Assembly (NCBI GenBank): GCA_021786915.1
Contig: JAJYMP010000673.1
Coordinates: forward strand, 1-17,410
Direction of reading: 5' to 3'
DNA length: 17,410 nucleotides
From: Chloroflexota bacterium
GTDB taxonomy: Bacteria; Chloroflexota; Limnocylindria; Limnocylindrales; CSP1-4
A program made the translations under genes and the position numbers. Shown here piece by piece: positions 7,560-14,293 of this stretch (position 1 is the stretch's first letter; every line of letters begins with the position of its first letter). The notes beneath the pieces are model-generated. The model did not search any database, had not been told where the DNA came from, and saw only the letters and a program-made list of their open reading frames with translations.

Positions 7560-7988
7560 CTACCGGAGCCCGAGGATCTGGTCGGTGCGGCTGTCCGCGA
7601 CGCCGCCGTAGAAGCGGTCGAGGACCTGCTGCCAGCGCGGCTCGTCCGGGGCGGCGCGCAGGAACAGCGTCATCGACGAGCGGAGCTTCATGGCATCGAT
7701 GCCGCCGAAGATGGATTCGGCCGTGGCGCCGCGGGGAGCCGCCAGGACTGCATCCGCGCACTCGCGCAGGCGGGGGCCGACGACGGGGTGGGCGAGGTAG
7801 GCGCGCGCCTCGTCGAGCGAACGGATGGCGTAGTGCTGCGACATCCAGGTCTGACCGAGGCCGGCGACCTGCGGGAAGACGAACCACATCCAGTGGCCGG
7901 TCTTGCGGGCGGCCCGAAGCTCTCCGAGGATGCTCTCGTAGCCGCCCTGCTGGGCCTCGGCGAAGCGGTCAAGGTCGAACGGGTCCAT
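7560..7988 (-). CDS. DUF1810 family protein
   Basis: A 142-residue protein matching the DUF1810 family from end to end: DPFDLDRFAEAQ at the N-terminus, then HWMWFVFPQVAGLG, YAIRSLDEARAYLAHPVVGPRL, a central IFGGIDAMKLRSSMTLF and a terminal LDRFYGG. The frame stays open upstream to 8153, but family homology begins exactly at the ATG at 7988, so the longer version is rejected. The biochemical role of the family is not established, and some databases label it calpastatin without support. No signal peptide or membrane segment is visible. The start lacks a Shine-Dalgarno sequence; CACAAT 6 nt upstream is a weak -10 candidate. It is 52 nt upstream of trpS on the same strand, but trpS seems to have its own promoter. 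Confidence 0.88.
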   Translation of the reverse strand: MDPFDLDRFAEAQQGGYESILGELRAARKTGHWMWFVFPQVAGLGQTWMSQHYAIRSLDEARAYLAHPVVGPRLRECADAVLAAPRGATAESIFGGIDAMKLRSSMTLFLRAAPDEPRWQQVLDRFYGGVADSRTDQILGLR

Positions 7989-8061
7989 GTCGCGATTGTG
8001 CGCTTGCGGCCGCAGCGGCGACGCTCCCATCGCCGCCCCACGGCGCTCATCTCGGAAGACC

Positions 8062-8094
8062 CGCTCGTAGCGCCGCTCACCGGCGGTACGAGCG
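8062..8094. other. Imperfect hairpin in divergent promoter region
   Basis: CGCTCGTA (8062-8069) pairs with TACGAGCG (8087-8094). After one G-G mismatch, CGCCG (8071-8075) pairs with CGGCG (8081-8085) around a 5-nt loop. The 13 pairs make it one of the stronger local palindromes in the window. It could be an operator for a dimeric regulator or an RNA structure. Confidence 0.5.
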
Positions 8095-8125
8095 TAGCGC
8101 GCGGCGGCGTCGCGCTCTACACAGC

Positions 8126-8158
8126 CGAGTCGTGCAGTGCAGCTGGGGTGCACGCTCG
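8126..8158. other. Hairpin with single-base bulge in divergent promoter region
   Basis: CGAG (8126-8129), a bulged T, then CGTGCA (8131-8136) pair with TGCACG (8149-8154) and CTCG (8155-8158) around a 12-nt loop. It lies about 145 nt upstream of the ligase start and 32 nt from the neighbouring hairpin. Confidence 0.45.
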
Positions 8159-8210
8159 AGGATCATGCTGCCGAGACGGCCTGGTAGACGGCTGGCGCTT
8201 CCTGACGACA

Positions 8211-8303
8211 ATGGAGCCCATGTCGGTGAACGTCGCGCAGGCCATGGGTCGAACCGAAGACTTCGCGCATGGCCGCGGTTCGCGGGCGCGAGGCGCGGGC
8301 TGA
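8211..8303 (+). CDS. Possible 30-aa leader ORF overlapping the ligase start
   Basis: ATG at 8211 opens 30 codons that end in TGA at 8301-8303; the last A of the stop is the first base of the ligase ATG (TGATG). Such overlaps allow translational coupling. The peptide begins MEPMSVNVAQAMGRTEDF and ends in an Arg/Gly-rich stretch. I see no Shine-Dalgarno sequence before it and do not recognise it. In such GC-rich DNA a 30-codon ORF can arise by chance, so this is a weak call. Confidence 0.25.
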   Translation: MEPMSVNVAQAMGRTEDFAHGRGSRARGAG

Positions 8304-10309
8304 TGGCCAGGATGCCGGCCGACGAGCCGATCTTCGGTCGCGACGCGCCCGACGTCGCCTGGCGTCCCACGCCCGAGCACCTGGCGACGAGCCGCCTCGC
8401 CAGGTTTCTGCGCGCTGCGAGGGAGCCCTCGCTCGACGCCCTCCAGCGCCACGCCGCGGCGGACCCCGCATGGTTCTGGGGTGCCGCGGCCGACGACCTC
8501 GGGCTCGCCTGGGATCGGCGTCCCAGCTCGGTGCTCGACACGAGCAGGGGCCCCGAGTTCGCCCGCTGGTGGAGCGGCGGCTCGTTCAACTACGCGTCGG
8601 CGGCGCTCGAGCCCCGAGCGGCAGCGGACCCTGACGGTGAGGCACTGATCTGGGAGGGCGAGGACGGGGAGGTTCGGCAGCTGACGAATGCAGAGCTGCT
8701 GCGCGCGGTCGACGATGCCGCGAGGATGCTCGCGCGCCAGGGCGTGCGCGAGGGCGACCGGGTGGGCATCCTGCTGCCGATGCTGGTCGAGACCGTCGTC
8801 GCCGTCCTCGCGATCGGCCGGCTTCGGGCGATCTACACGCCGATCTTCTCGGGCTACGGCGCGCCCGCCATCGCGAGCCGCCTGGCCGACTGCGACACGA
8901 GCGTGCTCATCACGGCCGACGGCTTCCTGCGGCGCGGCAAGGCGGTCCGCCTCAAGGAGGTCGCCGACGCGGCCCTCGCCGACGCCCCGAGCGTGCGGCG
9001 CGTCATGGTCGTGCGGCGACTGGGCCAGCGGGCCGGAGACGTCCCCTGGGACCGCGACCGGGACCGCTGGTGGGACGAGGAGCTGGGCCTGGTCAGGGAG
9101 GCTGAGCCCGCGCCGGGCGGCGAGACCGACCCGGAGACGCCATACATGCTCATCTACACCTCGGGCACGACCGGGCGGCCGAAGGCGGCGGTCCACGTCC
9201 ACGGCGGCTTCCCGGTCAAGGGCGCGCAGGACCTCGCCCACAACTTCGACCTCGGGCCTGGCGACGCCCTGTTCTGGTACACGGACTTGGGCTGGATGAT
9301 GGGCCCGTGGGCCATCTCCGGGGCCCTGCTCCTCGGCGCGCGCCTCGTGATCTACGAGGGCGCCCCCGACTATCCAGGCCCGGACCGGATGTGGGCGATC
9401 GTCGAGCGCCACCGCGTCACCCATCTGGGGATCTCGCCGACGCTCGTGCGGGCGCTGATGGCCCATGGCGAGGAGCCCGTCAGGGGCCACGACCTCGGCT
9501 CGCTGCGCGTCCTGGGGTCCACCGGCGAGCCGTGGAACGACGAGTCGTGGTGGTGGTACTTCCGCGAGATCGGCGGCGGCCGCTGCCCGGTCATCAACTA
9601 CAGCGGCGGGACCGAGGTCAGCGGCGGGATCGTCGCCTGCAACCTGCTGACGCCCATCAAGCCCAGCTCGTTCAGCGGGCCGAGCGTGGGCATGGCCGCC
9701 GACGTCGTGGGGCCCGACGGCACGCCGGTCCGCGGCGCCTACGGCGAGCTGGCGATCCGCGCGCCCTGGCCCGGCATGACCCGCGGGTTCTGGCACGACC
9801 GCGACCGCTACCTCGCCAGCTACTGGGCTCGGCTGCCCGGCGTGTGGCTGCACGGGGACTGGGCCGAGATCGACGCCGACGGCTTCTGGTACATCCACGG
9901 CCGCTCCGACGACACGCTCAAGGTCGCCGGCAAGCGCGTCGGGCCGGCCGAGGTGGAGGGCGCCGCGTCGGCCCACCAGGCCGTGATCGAGGCGGCGGCC
10001 ATCGGCGTGCCAGACCCGGTCAAGGGCGAGGTGATCGTCGTCCTGTGCGTGCTGCGGGCGGGCGTGACCCCCGATCCCGACCTGCTGCGCGAGATCTCCG
10101 ACGGCGTGACGTTCAGCCTGGGAAAGACGCTCCGGCCGGAGCGGGTCGAGGTCGTGACGGCGCTGCCCAAGACCCGCTCGGGCAAGGTCATGCGGCGCGT
10201 CGCGCGTTCCTCCTGGCTCGGGCTGGACGCCGGGGACCTGTCATCGCTCGAGAACCCGGCGGTGGTCGAGGAGATCGGCCGGCTCGGCGCCGGGGGAGCG
10301 CGGTCCTAG
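8303..10309 (+). CDS. Acyl-CoA synthetase, acetyl-CoA synthetase-like (AMP-forming)
   Basis: A 668-residue adenylate-forming enzyme that activates a carboxylic acid with ATP and transfers it to CoA. The N-terminus resembles the acetyl-CoA synthetase N-terminal domain (FWGAAADDLGLAW, then WWSGGSFNYA). The ATP/AMP loop is YTSGTTGRPKA (about 285-295), the A5 motif is YSGGTE (433-438), the A7 region is HGDWAEIDADGFWYIHGRSD, and the catalytic Lys is in RSGKVMRR (K628). In acetate-specific enzymes the A5 motif reads WWQTE, and its second Trp closes the acyl pocket. Here that position is Gly, so a substrate larger than acetate is likely; this is inference. The ATG at 8303 is chosen because homology begins soon after it. 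ATG 8312 is an alternative, and the longer upstream frame looks non-coding. hom follows 86 nt later. Confidence 0.9.
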   Translation: MARMPADEPIFGRDAPDVAWRPTPEHLATSRLARFLRAAREPSLDALQRHAAADPAWFWGAAADDLGLAWDRRPSSVLDTSRGPEFARWWSGGSFNYASAALEPRAAADPDGEALIWEGEDGEVRQLTNAELLRAVDDAARMLARQGVREGDRVGILLPMLVETVVAVLAIGRLRAIYTPIFSGYGAPAIASRLADCDTSVLITADGFLRRGKAVRLKEVADAALADAPSVRRVMVVRRLGQRAGDVPWDRDRDRWWDEELGLVREAEPAPGGETDPETPYMLIYTSGTTGRPKAAVHVHGGFPVKGAQDLAHNFDLGPGDALFWYTDLGWMMGPWAISGALLLGARLVIYEGAPDYPGPDRMWAIVERHRVTHLGISPTLVRALMAHGEEPVRGHDLGSLRVLGSTGEPWNDESWWWYFREIGGGRCPVINYSGGTEVSGGIVACNLLTPIKPSSFSGPSVGMAADVVGPDGTPVRGAYGELAIRAPWPGMTRGFWHDRDRYLASYWARLPGVWLHGDWAEIDADGFWYIHGRSDDTLKVAGKRVGPAEVEGAASAHQAVIEAAAIGVPDPVKGEVIVVLCVLRAGVTPDPDLLREISDGVTFSLGKTLRPERVEVVTALPKTRSGKVMRRVARSSWLGLDAGDLSSLENPAVVEEIGRLGAGGARS

Positions 10310-10350
10310 CGCGGAGCGGGCCCCGGTCGCGGAGGGCGCCCCGCGTTCGC

Positions 10351-10356
10351 TACCAT
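10351..10356 (+). promoter_or_regulatory. Possible -10 box for hom
   Basis: TACCAT fits the TANNNT pattern 33-39 nt before the candidate hom start codons and would give a short leader that includes GGAG at 10379-10382. No -35 box is evident, and readthrough from the upstream ligase is equally possible. Confidence 0.3.
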
Positions 10357-10395
10357 CCCGGCGTCGCCCAAACCGTCCGGAGATCCCCGTTGAGC

Positions 10396-11514
10396 ATGCA
10401 GCCCCTGCGCGTCGGCGTCATCGGAGCCGGCACCGTCGGCCGAGAGGTCGTCCGCGCGTTCCTCGAGCGGTCGCCCCGCCTCGCCCCGGCGGACGGCAGG
10501 CCGCTCGTCCTCGCCGGCGTCGCCGAGAAGTTCACCGAGCGCGCCATCGCGCGTGGGATCCCGGCTGCGCTCCTCACCGACGCTCCCGCGCACCTCATCG
10601 CGAGCGGCGACTGCGACGTCATCGTGGAGACGATGGGCGGCGACGAGCCTGCCCACACGCTCGTTGCGGCGGCGCTCGAGGCGGGACTGGCCGTGGTCAC
10701 CGCGAACAAGCACATCGTGGCGCACCACGGGGCGGAGTTCGAGGCGCTCGCGCGGGGGACCGATTCGACCCTGCGCTTCGAGGCGGCCGTCGGCGGCGGC
10801 ATCCCGCTCCTGGGGCCCATCGCCCAAGACCTCGCCGGCGACCGCATCGCGCGGGTCCGCGGCATCCTGAACGGCACGACCAACTACATGCTGACCGCGA
10901 TGGCGCGCGACGGGCGCGACTACGCGGACGTCCTCCGCGAGGCCCAGGCGAAGGGCTACGCGGAGGCCGACCCGACCGCCGACGTCGAGGGGCTCGACGC
11001 GGTCAACAAGCTCGTCATCCTCGCCCGCCTCGCGTTCGGCGTGTGGATCTCGCCCGGCGCGGTGTCGAACTGCCCGGGCTCCACCAGCGGCAGGGCCGGC
11101 GCCCCGGGCATCACGGGCGTCACGGCGCAGGACGTGACGGCACTCGCCGCCGAGGGCCGCACGCTGCGTCTGATCGCCACGACGCGCCTCGCCGAGGACG
11201 GCGCGATCGAGGCTTCCGTCGTTCCCACCGCCGTGCCCGCCGGATCGCCGTTCGGCCGCTGCGACGGTGTGCTCAACCGGGTCGAGGTGGACGCGGAGCC
11301 GGTCGGTCGGGTCGCGTTCGAGGGGCCCGGCGCGGGCGGCGCGGCCGCGGGCGCCGCAGTGCTCTCGGACCTCGTGTCCATCGCCCGCGGGCTCGGCTCA
11401 ACGTGGGCCGGGGCCGTGCGCGCGGAGGCGTCGTCGGCTGGGGTCGTCGTCCGTCCCGTCGCCGGCGAGTGCGTCGCGGCGCCGTCGGGCGTCTGCTACC
11501 CGGTCGGGGACTGA
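10396..11514 (+). CDS. hom: Homoserine dehydrogenase, apparently without ACT domain
   Basis: It reduces aspartate semialdehyde to homoserine with NAD(P)H in the threonine/methionine branch of the aspartate pathway. The dinucleotide motif GAGTVGREV lies near residues 10-18. TANKHIVAHHG, the signature NGTTNYMLTAM and the substrate segment GYAEADPTADVEG follow. At 372 residues it is shorter than the roughly 430 of ACT-containing enzymes, and after the catalytic domain the chain ends without a recognisable ACT domain. Feedback control by threonine may therefore be weak or act elsewhere; this is inference. The start is ambiguous: ATG 10396 begins at homology, but a TTG at 10390 is better spaced from GGAG at 10379-10382 and would add two residues. 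thrB starts 5 nt after the stop, so the two form an operon. Confidence 0.95.
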   Translation: MQPLRVGVIGAGTVGREVVRAFLERSPRLAPADGRPLVLAGVAEKFTERAIARGIPAALLTDAPAHLIASGDCDVIVETMGGDEPAHTLVAAALEAGLAVVTANKHIVAHHGAEFEALARGTDSTLRFEAAVGGGIPLLGPIAQDLAGDRIARVRGILNGTTNYMLTAMARDGRDYADVLREAQAKGYAEADPTADVEGLDAVNKLVILARLAFGVWISPGAVSNCPGSTSGRAGAPGITGVTAQDVTALAAEGRTLRLIATTRLAEDGAIEASVVPTAVPAGSPFGRCDGVLNRVEVDAEPVGRVAFEGPGAGGAAAGAAVLSDLVSIARGLGSTWAGAVRAEASSAGVVVRPVAGECVAAPSGVCYPVGD

Positions 11515-11519
11515 CCGAC

Positions 11520-12509
11520 ATGGCCCGCCTCCCGGTCGCCGGCCACTGGCAGACCCACGGGGACTGGTCGTCGGTACTCGGCCGACGGCTGGTCGTTGAC
11601 GTGCCCGCCTCCACGGCCAATCTGGGCGCTGGGTACGACTGCCTTGGCCTCGCGTTGGATCTGTGCAACCGGGTCGAGGTCGAAGCGGTCGAGGCTGACG
11701 GGCTGGTCGAGCTGACAACCACCGGCGAGGGAGCCGGCGAACTGCGCGGCGAGCGGTCCGACCGCTTCGTCATGGGCCTTGAGGCGGCCATCGAGGCGCA
11801 GCTCGGGCCGCGGCCGCCGGCGATCGGCTGGAGGATCAGCGCGCACAACCGGATCCCGCTGTCGCGCGGCCTGGGGTCGTCGGCCGCGGCCGCAGTGGGC
11901 GGTGTGTGGGCGGGCAACGTGCTGGGCGGCGGGACGCTGTCGGTGCCGGTGATGCTGCGCCTGGCCACGGACATCGAGGGCCACCCGGACAACGCGTCGG
12001 CGGCGCTGCTGGGCGGCTTCGTCGTGTCGGCCCACCTGGGCCAGCGCGTGGAGGCGGTGCGGTTCGATGCGCCCCTCGGGCTGCGCGCCGTGCTGTTCAT
12101 CCCCGACCGACGGCTGTCCACCGCAGACATGCGCCGGGTACTCCCGGCCGAGGTGCCGCTGCGCGACGCCGTGTCCAACATGAGCCGCATCGCGATCGGC
12201 GTGGCGGGGATCGCGTCCGGCCGGTGGGGTCTCCTCGCGGATCTCACCGTCGACCGGATCCACGAGCCGTACCGCTCGGTCGCGTACCCGCAGCTGCCGC
12301 GACTGACTGGCGCGGCGCGGGCGGCCGGCGCGCTGGGCGCGTTCCTCTCGGGCGCGGGCTCGACCGTGCTGGCGTTCGTGGCGCCCGACGCCGACGCCGC
12401 GCCGGTCGAGGAGGCGCTGCGCGATGCCGCCGAGGGCGCGGGGCTGTCCGGGCGCACCGAGATCGTCGCGCCGCGCAACCGGGGCCCGGAGCTGGTCGAG
12501 GGAGCCTAG
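11520..12509 (+). CDS. thrB: Homoserine kinase
   Basis: A GHMP-family kinase that phosphorylates homoserine to O-phosphohomoserine, the threonine synthase substrate. The three GHMP motifs are present: PASTANLGAGYDCLG near the N-terminus, the ATP loop PLSRGLGSSAAAAVG in the middle, and GAFLSGAGSTVLAF near the C-terminus. The 329-residue length is slightly above the usual 300-320 because of about 23 residues (MARLPVAGHWQTHGDW...) before the first motif. The ATG at 11520 lies 5 nt after the hom stop, so coupled translation is likely. The usual partner thrC is not found next to it or elsewhere in the window. A convergent intergenic region with inverted repeats follows. Confidence 0.95.
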   Translation: MARLPVAGHWQTHGDWSSVLGRRLVVDVPASTANLGAGYDCLGLALDLCNRVEVEAVEADGLVELTTTGEGAGELRGERSDRFVMGLEAAIEAQLGPRPPAIGWRISAHNRIPLSRGLGSSAAAAVGGVWAGNVLGGGTLSVPVMLRLATDIEGHPDNASAALLGGFVVSAHLGQRVEAVRFDAPLGLRAVLFIPDRRLSTADMRRVLPAEVPLRDAVSNMSRIAIGVAGIASGRWGLLADLTVDRIHEPYRSVAYPQLPRLTGAARAAGALGAFLSGAGSTVLAFVAPDADAAPVEEALRDAAEGAGLSGRTEIVAPRNRGPELVEGA

Positions 12510-12793
12510 CGCCGGCACGTCGTCGGGCAGCGCAATGCGGCGCCTCGTCGGAGCGCGAGTCGCCAAGTCGTCGGCGCCGCAGGTGCCACATCGTCGGCAC
12601 ATCATTCCGCAGCGCGAGTCGCCACAGACTCGATTCGCGGTTCGGCGAGCGCGCCACGTGCCACGCATCCGACCTTGGGCGCGCCGCCCACGCTCGACGC
12701 GCCCCGAATCGAGTCGGACGCGACTCGTGCGGACCTCCGTGGCGGGCGCCACGAGGGACGGGATTCGACGGCAGGGTGGGGTGCCGAACGACG
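12510..12793. other. Convergent intergenic region rich in short repeats and hairpins
   Basis: This 284-bp gap lies between the convergent stops of thrB and the PNPOx-like gene. I see no gene. It contains a 14-bp direct repeat AGCGCGAGTCGCCA (12552-12565 and 12611-12624) and TCGTCGG four times at 23-25 bp spacing (12520, 12545, 12568, 12591). It also has a 7-bp hairpin CGAGTCG/CGACTCG (12710-12727) and an 11-bp inverted repeat (12627-12637 with 12705-12715). GANTC pentamers occur eight times between 12557 and 12766. Some of these may be terminator structures for both genes. Confidence 0.65.
12627..12715. repeat. 11-bp inverted repeat in convergent intergenic region
   Basis: GACTCGATTCG (12627-12637) is the exact reverse complement of CGAATCGAGTC (12705-12715), with 67 nt between them. 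The right arm overlaps a local hairpin CGAGTCG-GACG-CGACTCG (12710-12727), so the two pairings exclude each other. Confidence 0.6.
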
Positions 12794-13471
12794 CTAGGGG
12801 ACGCGCACCACCGGCGGCGGCATGCCCGGCTGGACGAACTCGTCGGGCTCGGGCTCTCCGCGGACGGTCTGGACGGGGATCAGCCCGGCCCACACCGGCC
12901 ACGTCTCATCGCCCTCGTCGTCATGGGCGCCCTCGTCTCGCACCTTAGCGGAGGCCTCGGCGAGGTCGACGTACATGACGCCGGTCTCCTTGCGCTCCTT
13001 CTCGGTCATCGGCCGGAGCTGCGCCCAGCGGCCCGGGTAGAGCGACTCGACCAGGCTCTCGAGCGCGTGCTCGACGTGGTCGACCTCGGTCACGAGGTGC
13101 GCCGTGCCCAGAACCATCACTGAGCGGAAGTTGACCGAGTGGTTCGTCGCGGAGCGAGCCAGCACCAGCCCGTCGAGGTTGTACACCGTCACGCAGACCG
13201 GGCTCGCGTCTGCCGTCCGGAGCAGGCGACTGCCCGCCGACCCGTGCCAGTACAGGCGGTCGCCATCGCGCCAGACGTTGGTCGGCACGGCGTACGGCTG
13301 GCCGTCCCCGACGAACGCGACCACGCCGACGACCGCCTCGTCGATGATCGCGTCGATCGTGGCGCGGTCATGCCGGCCGCGCATCGGCTTCCGGCGAAGG
13401 CGGACGCGGTCGCTGGCGGGTGGCGTGACGTCGGCCGGCTGGTTCGAGGAGGCAGGCGAGACGTCGCTCAC
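12794..13471 (-). CDS. Pyridoxamine 5'-phosphate oxidase-like, FMN-binding family protein
   Basis: A 225-residue protein of the split-barrel FMN-binding superfamily (PNPOx-like, near the NimA-type group). Residues of about 23-60 (RVRLRRKPMRGRHDRATIDAI...) followed by VGVVAFVGDGQPYAVPTN are the typical opening helix and first strands. WHGSAGSRLL and VCVTVYNLDGLVLARS are the next barrel strands. The first 20 or so residues are Ser/Pro-rich and probably disordered, as is the acidic patch near DEGAHDDEGDET. Such proteins bind FMN, F420 or haem; which one cannot be told here. The GTG start at 13471 overlaps the TGA of the upstream 77-aa gene as GTGA, so the pair is translationally coupled. It ends opposite thrB. 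Confidence 0.86.
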   Translation of the reverse strand: MSDVSPASSNQPADVTPPASDRVRLRRKPMRGRHDRATIDAIIDEAVVGVVAFVGDGQPYAVPTNVWRDGDRLYWHGSAGSRLLRTADASPVCVTVYNLDGLVLARSATNHSVNFRSVMVLGTAHLVTEVDHVEHALESLVESLYPGRWAQLRPMTEKERKETGVMYVDLAEASAKVRDEGAHDDEGDETWPVWAGLIPVQTVRGEPEPDEFVQPGMPPPVVRVP

Positions 13472-13701
13472 CGGCGGTACAGGATCCAGAGCGACAAGGC
13501 GACCGCGTAGGAGGGGGCGCCGTAGCCCATCTGCGGCTGCTGCATCCCCATCTGGGTGCCGATGCCGCCAATGTTGGCGATCCGCCAGCCGTCGGCCGCC
13601 CGCCGCGAGGCGTCGGCTGCCACCCAGTCCCAGAGCGCGTCGCCGAGCGAGGTGTCGGCCGTGACCAGCAGCTGGTCGTCGCCGATGAGCCGTTCCTTCA
13701 T
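13468..13701 (-). CDS. Small protein of unknown function (77 aa)
   Basis: I do not recognise this family. The gene is credible because its ATG at 13701 follows a strong Shine-Dalgarno sequence (AAGGAGG on the - strand, 13706-13712) and because its stop overlaps the GTG of the PNPOx-like gene by GTGA. The first half (MKERLIGDDQLLVTADTSLG, then DALWDWVAADASRRAADGW) looks like a compact alpha/beta unit. The middle is Gly/Met/Gln-rich (IGGIGTQMGMQQPQMGYG), and the end is a short hydrophobic segment followed by YRR. The hydrophobic end is short for a membrane helix but might serve as a weak anchor. Coupling suggests a role linked to the flavin-type protein; this is inference. Confidence 0.72.
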   Translation of the reverse strand: MKERLIGDDQLLVTADTSLGDALWDWVAADASRRAADGWRIANIGGIGTQMGMQQPQMGYGAPSYAVALSLWILYRR

Positions 13702-13705
13702 GGCC

Positions 13706-13712
13706 CCTCCTT
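13706..13712 (-). promoter_or_regulatory. Strong ribosome binding site of the 77-aa gene
   Basis: AAGGAGG on the - strand lies 4 nt before the ATG at 13701. It is the best Shine-Dalgarno match in the window and supports the small gene. A TAGGCT at 13729-13734 (- strand) is a possible -10 box for this two-gene unit. Confidence 0.75.
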
Positions 13713-13782
13713 GTTGGTGTGGACCCCCAGCCTAGCGCGACGGCGGTTCGCGGACTGCCCGCTCGTCGCGCAGGACCTTTCC

Positions 13783-14274
13783 CTAGACGACCAGCAGCTC
13801 GTCAGGCTCGGCCGTCACGCCGAAACCGCCGAAGAGCGTCCGGTATCGGATGGTGAGGATCGGGCCGGCCCCGCCCTCTTCGGGCTGCGGCGCCGTCGTT
13901 CCCGCCCCGCCGAAGACGGCCAGGCCGCGCAACCGCACCCGCCAGTCCTCGGGCACGCGCAGATGCATCCCGCCGAAGACGGTCCAGACCTCGAGGTGCG
14001 CCCCGGCCGGGTCGAGCGACGCCCCTCGGAGGTCGATGTCGGCGCCGCCCTGCCACGAGATGAGCCGCCCGCCGCGGAAGGCCTTCGCCTCCGACCGGAA
14101 CTTGCGAGCCCGCAGGATCGTGGCCAGATCGAGCTCGTCGTCCTCGGGCTCCGCGTCGTCTGGGAACTGGTCGCGCTTGGCCATGGCGACGGCTGTGGAC
14201 ACCATCGATGCCGCGGTGACCGCGATCGTGAACGCGGCCAGCAGCCGGACGAAGAATCGGACCAGGCGCACCAT
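13783..14274 (-). CDS. Membrane-anchored LiaF-like C-terminal domain protein
   Basis: With the ATG at 14274 the protein has 163 residues. Residues 5-31 form one hydrophobic membrane segment. An acidic linker (PDDAEPEDDELD) follows, then a beta-rich domain from about residue 65 to the end. That domain has the repeated FGG pattern of the LiaF/YvqF-type cell-wall-stress response domain: VFGGMHLRVPEDWRVRL (99-115), VFGGAG (120-125) and LFGGFGV (147-153). Such domains sense or modulate envelope stress in some bacteria; a similar role here is inference. AGGAGG lies 3 nt before the ATG and 6 nt before the next codon, GTG 14271, so either may be the start. A longer frame upstream overlaps the 76-aa gene and is not credible. 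It is third in the operon with the dienelactone hydrolase. Confidence 0.8.
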   Translation of the reverse strand: MVRLVRFFVRLLAAFTIAVTAASMVSTAVAMAKRDQFPDDAEPEDDELDLATILRARKFRSEAKAFRGGRLISWQGGADIDLRGASLDPAGAHLEVWTVFGGMHLRVPEDWRVRLRGLAVFGGAGTTAPQPEEGGAGPILTIRYRTLFGGFGVTAEPDELLVV

Positions 14275-14293
14275 CGGCCTCCTGTTCGCTGTG

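Larger units (their letters stand above)
7989..8302. other. Divergent intergenic region between DUF1810 gene and acyl-CoA ligase
   Basis: This 314-bp stretch separates divergent genes and must hold both promoters. It contains two strong imperfect hairpins (8062-8094 and 8126-8158) and a possible 30-codon leader ORF (8211-8303) overlapping the ligase start. I could not pick confident -35/-10 pairs. Confidence 0.6.

Noticed and set aside
7989..8153. N-terminal extension of the DUF1810 protein
   Set aside because: The extra 55 residues are Arg/Ala-rich and lie over a hairpin region. The family begins exactly at MDPFDLDRF (7988).
8117..9976. Long - strand open frame opposite the acyl-CoA ligase
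   Set aside because: The + strand has all ligase motifs in one frame. The antisense product is Arg/Ala-rich with no recognisable domain.
8074..13480. A 16-bp identical sequence CGCTCACCGGCGGTAC at 8074-8089 and 13465-13480
   Set aside because: One copy is in an intergenic hairpin and the other across a stop/start overlap in coding DNA. With this base composition a single 16-bp match may be chance, and no function joins the two sites.
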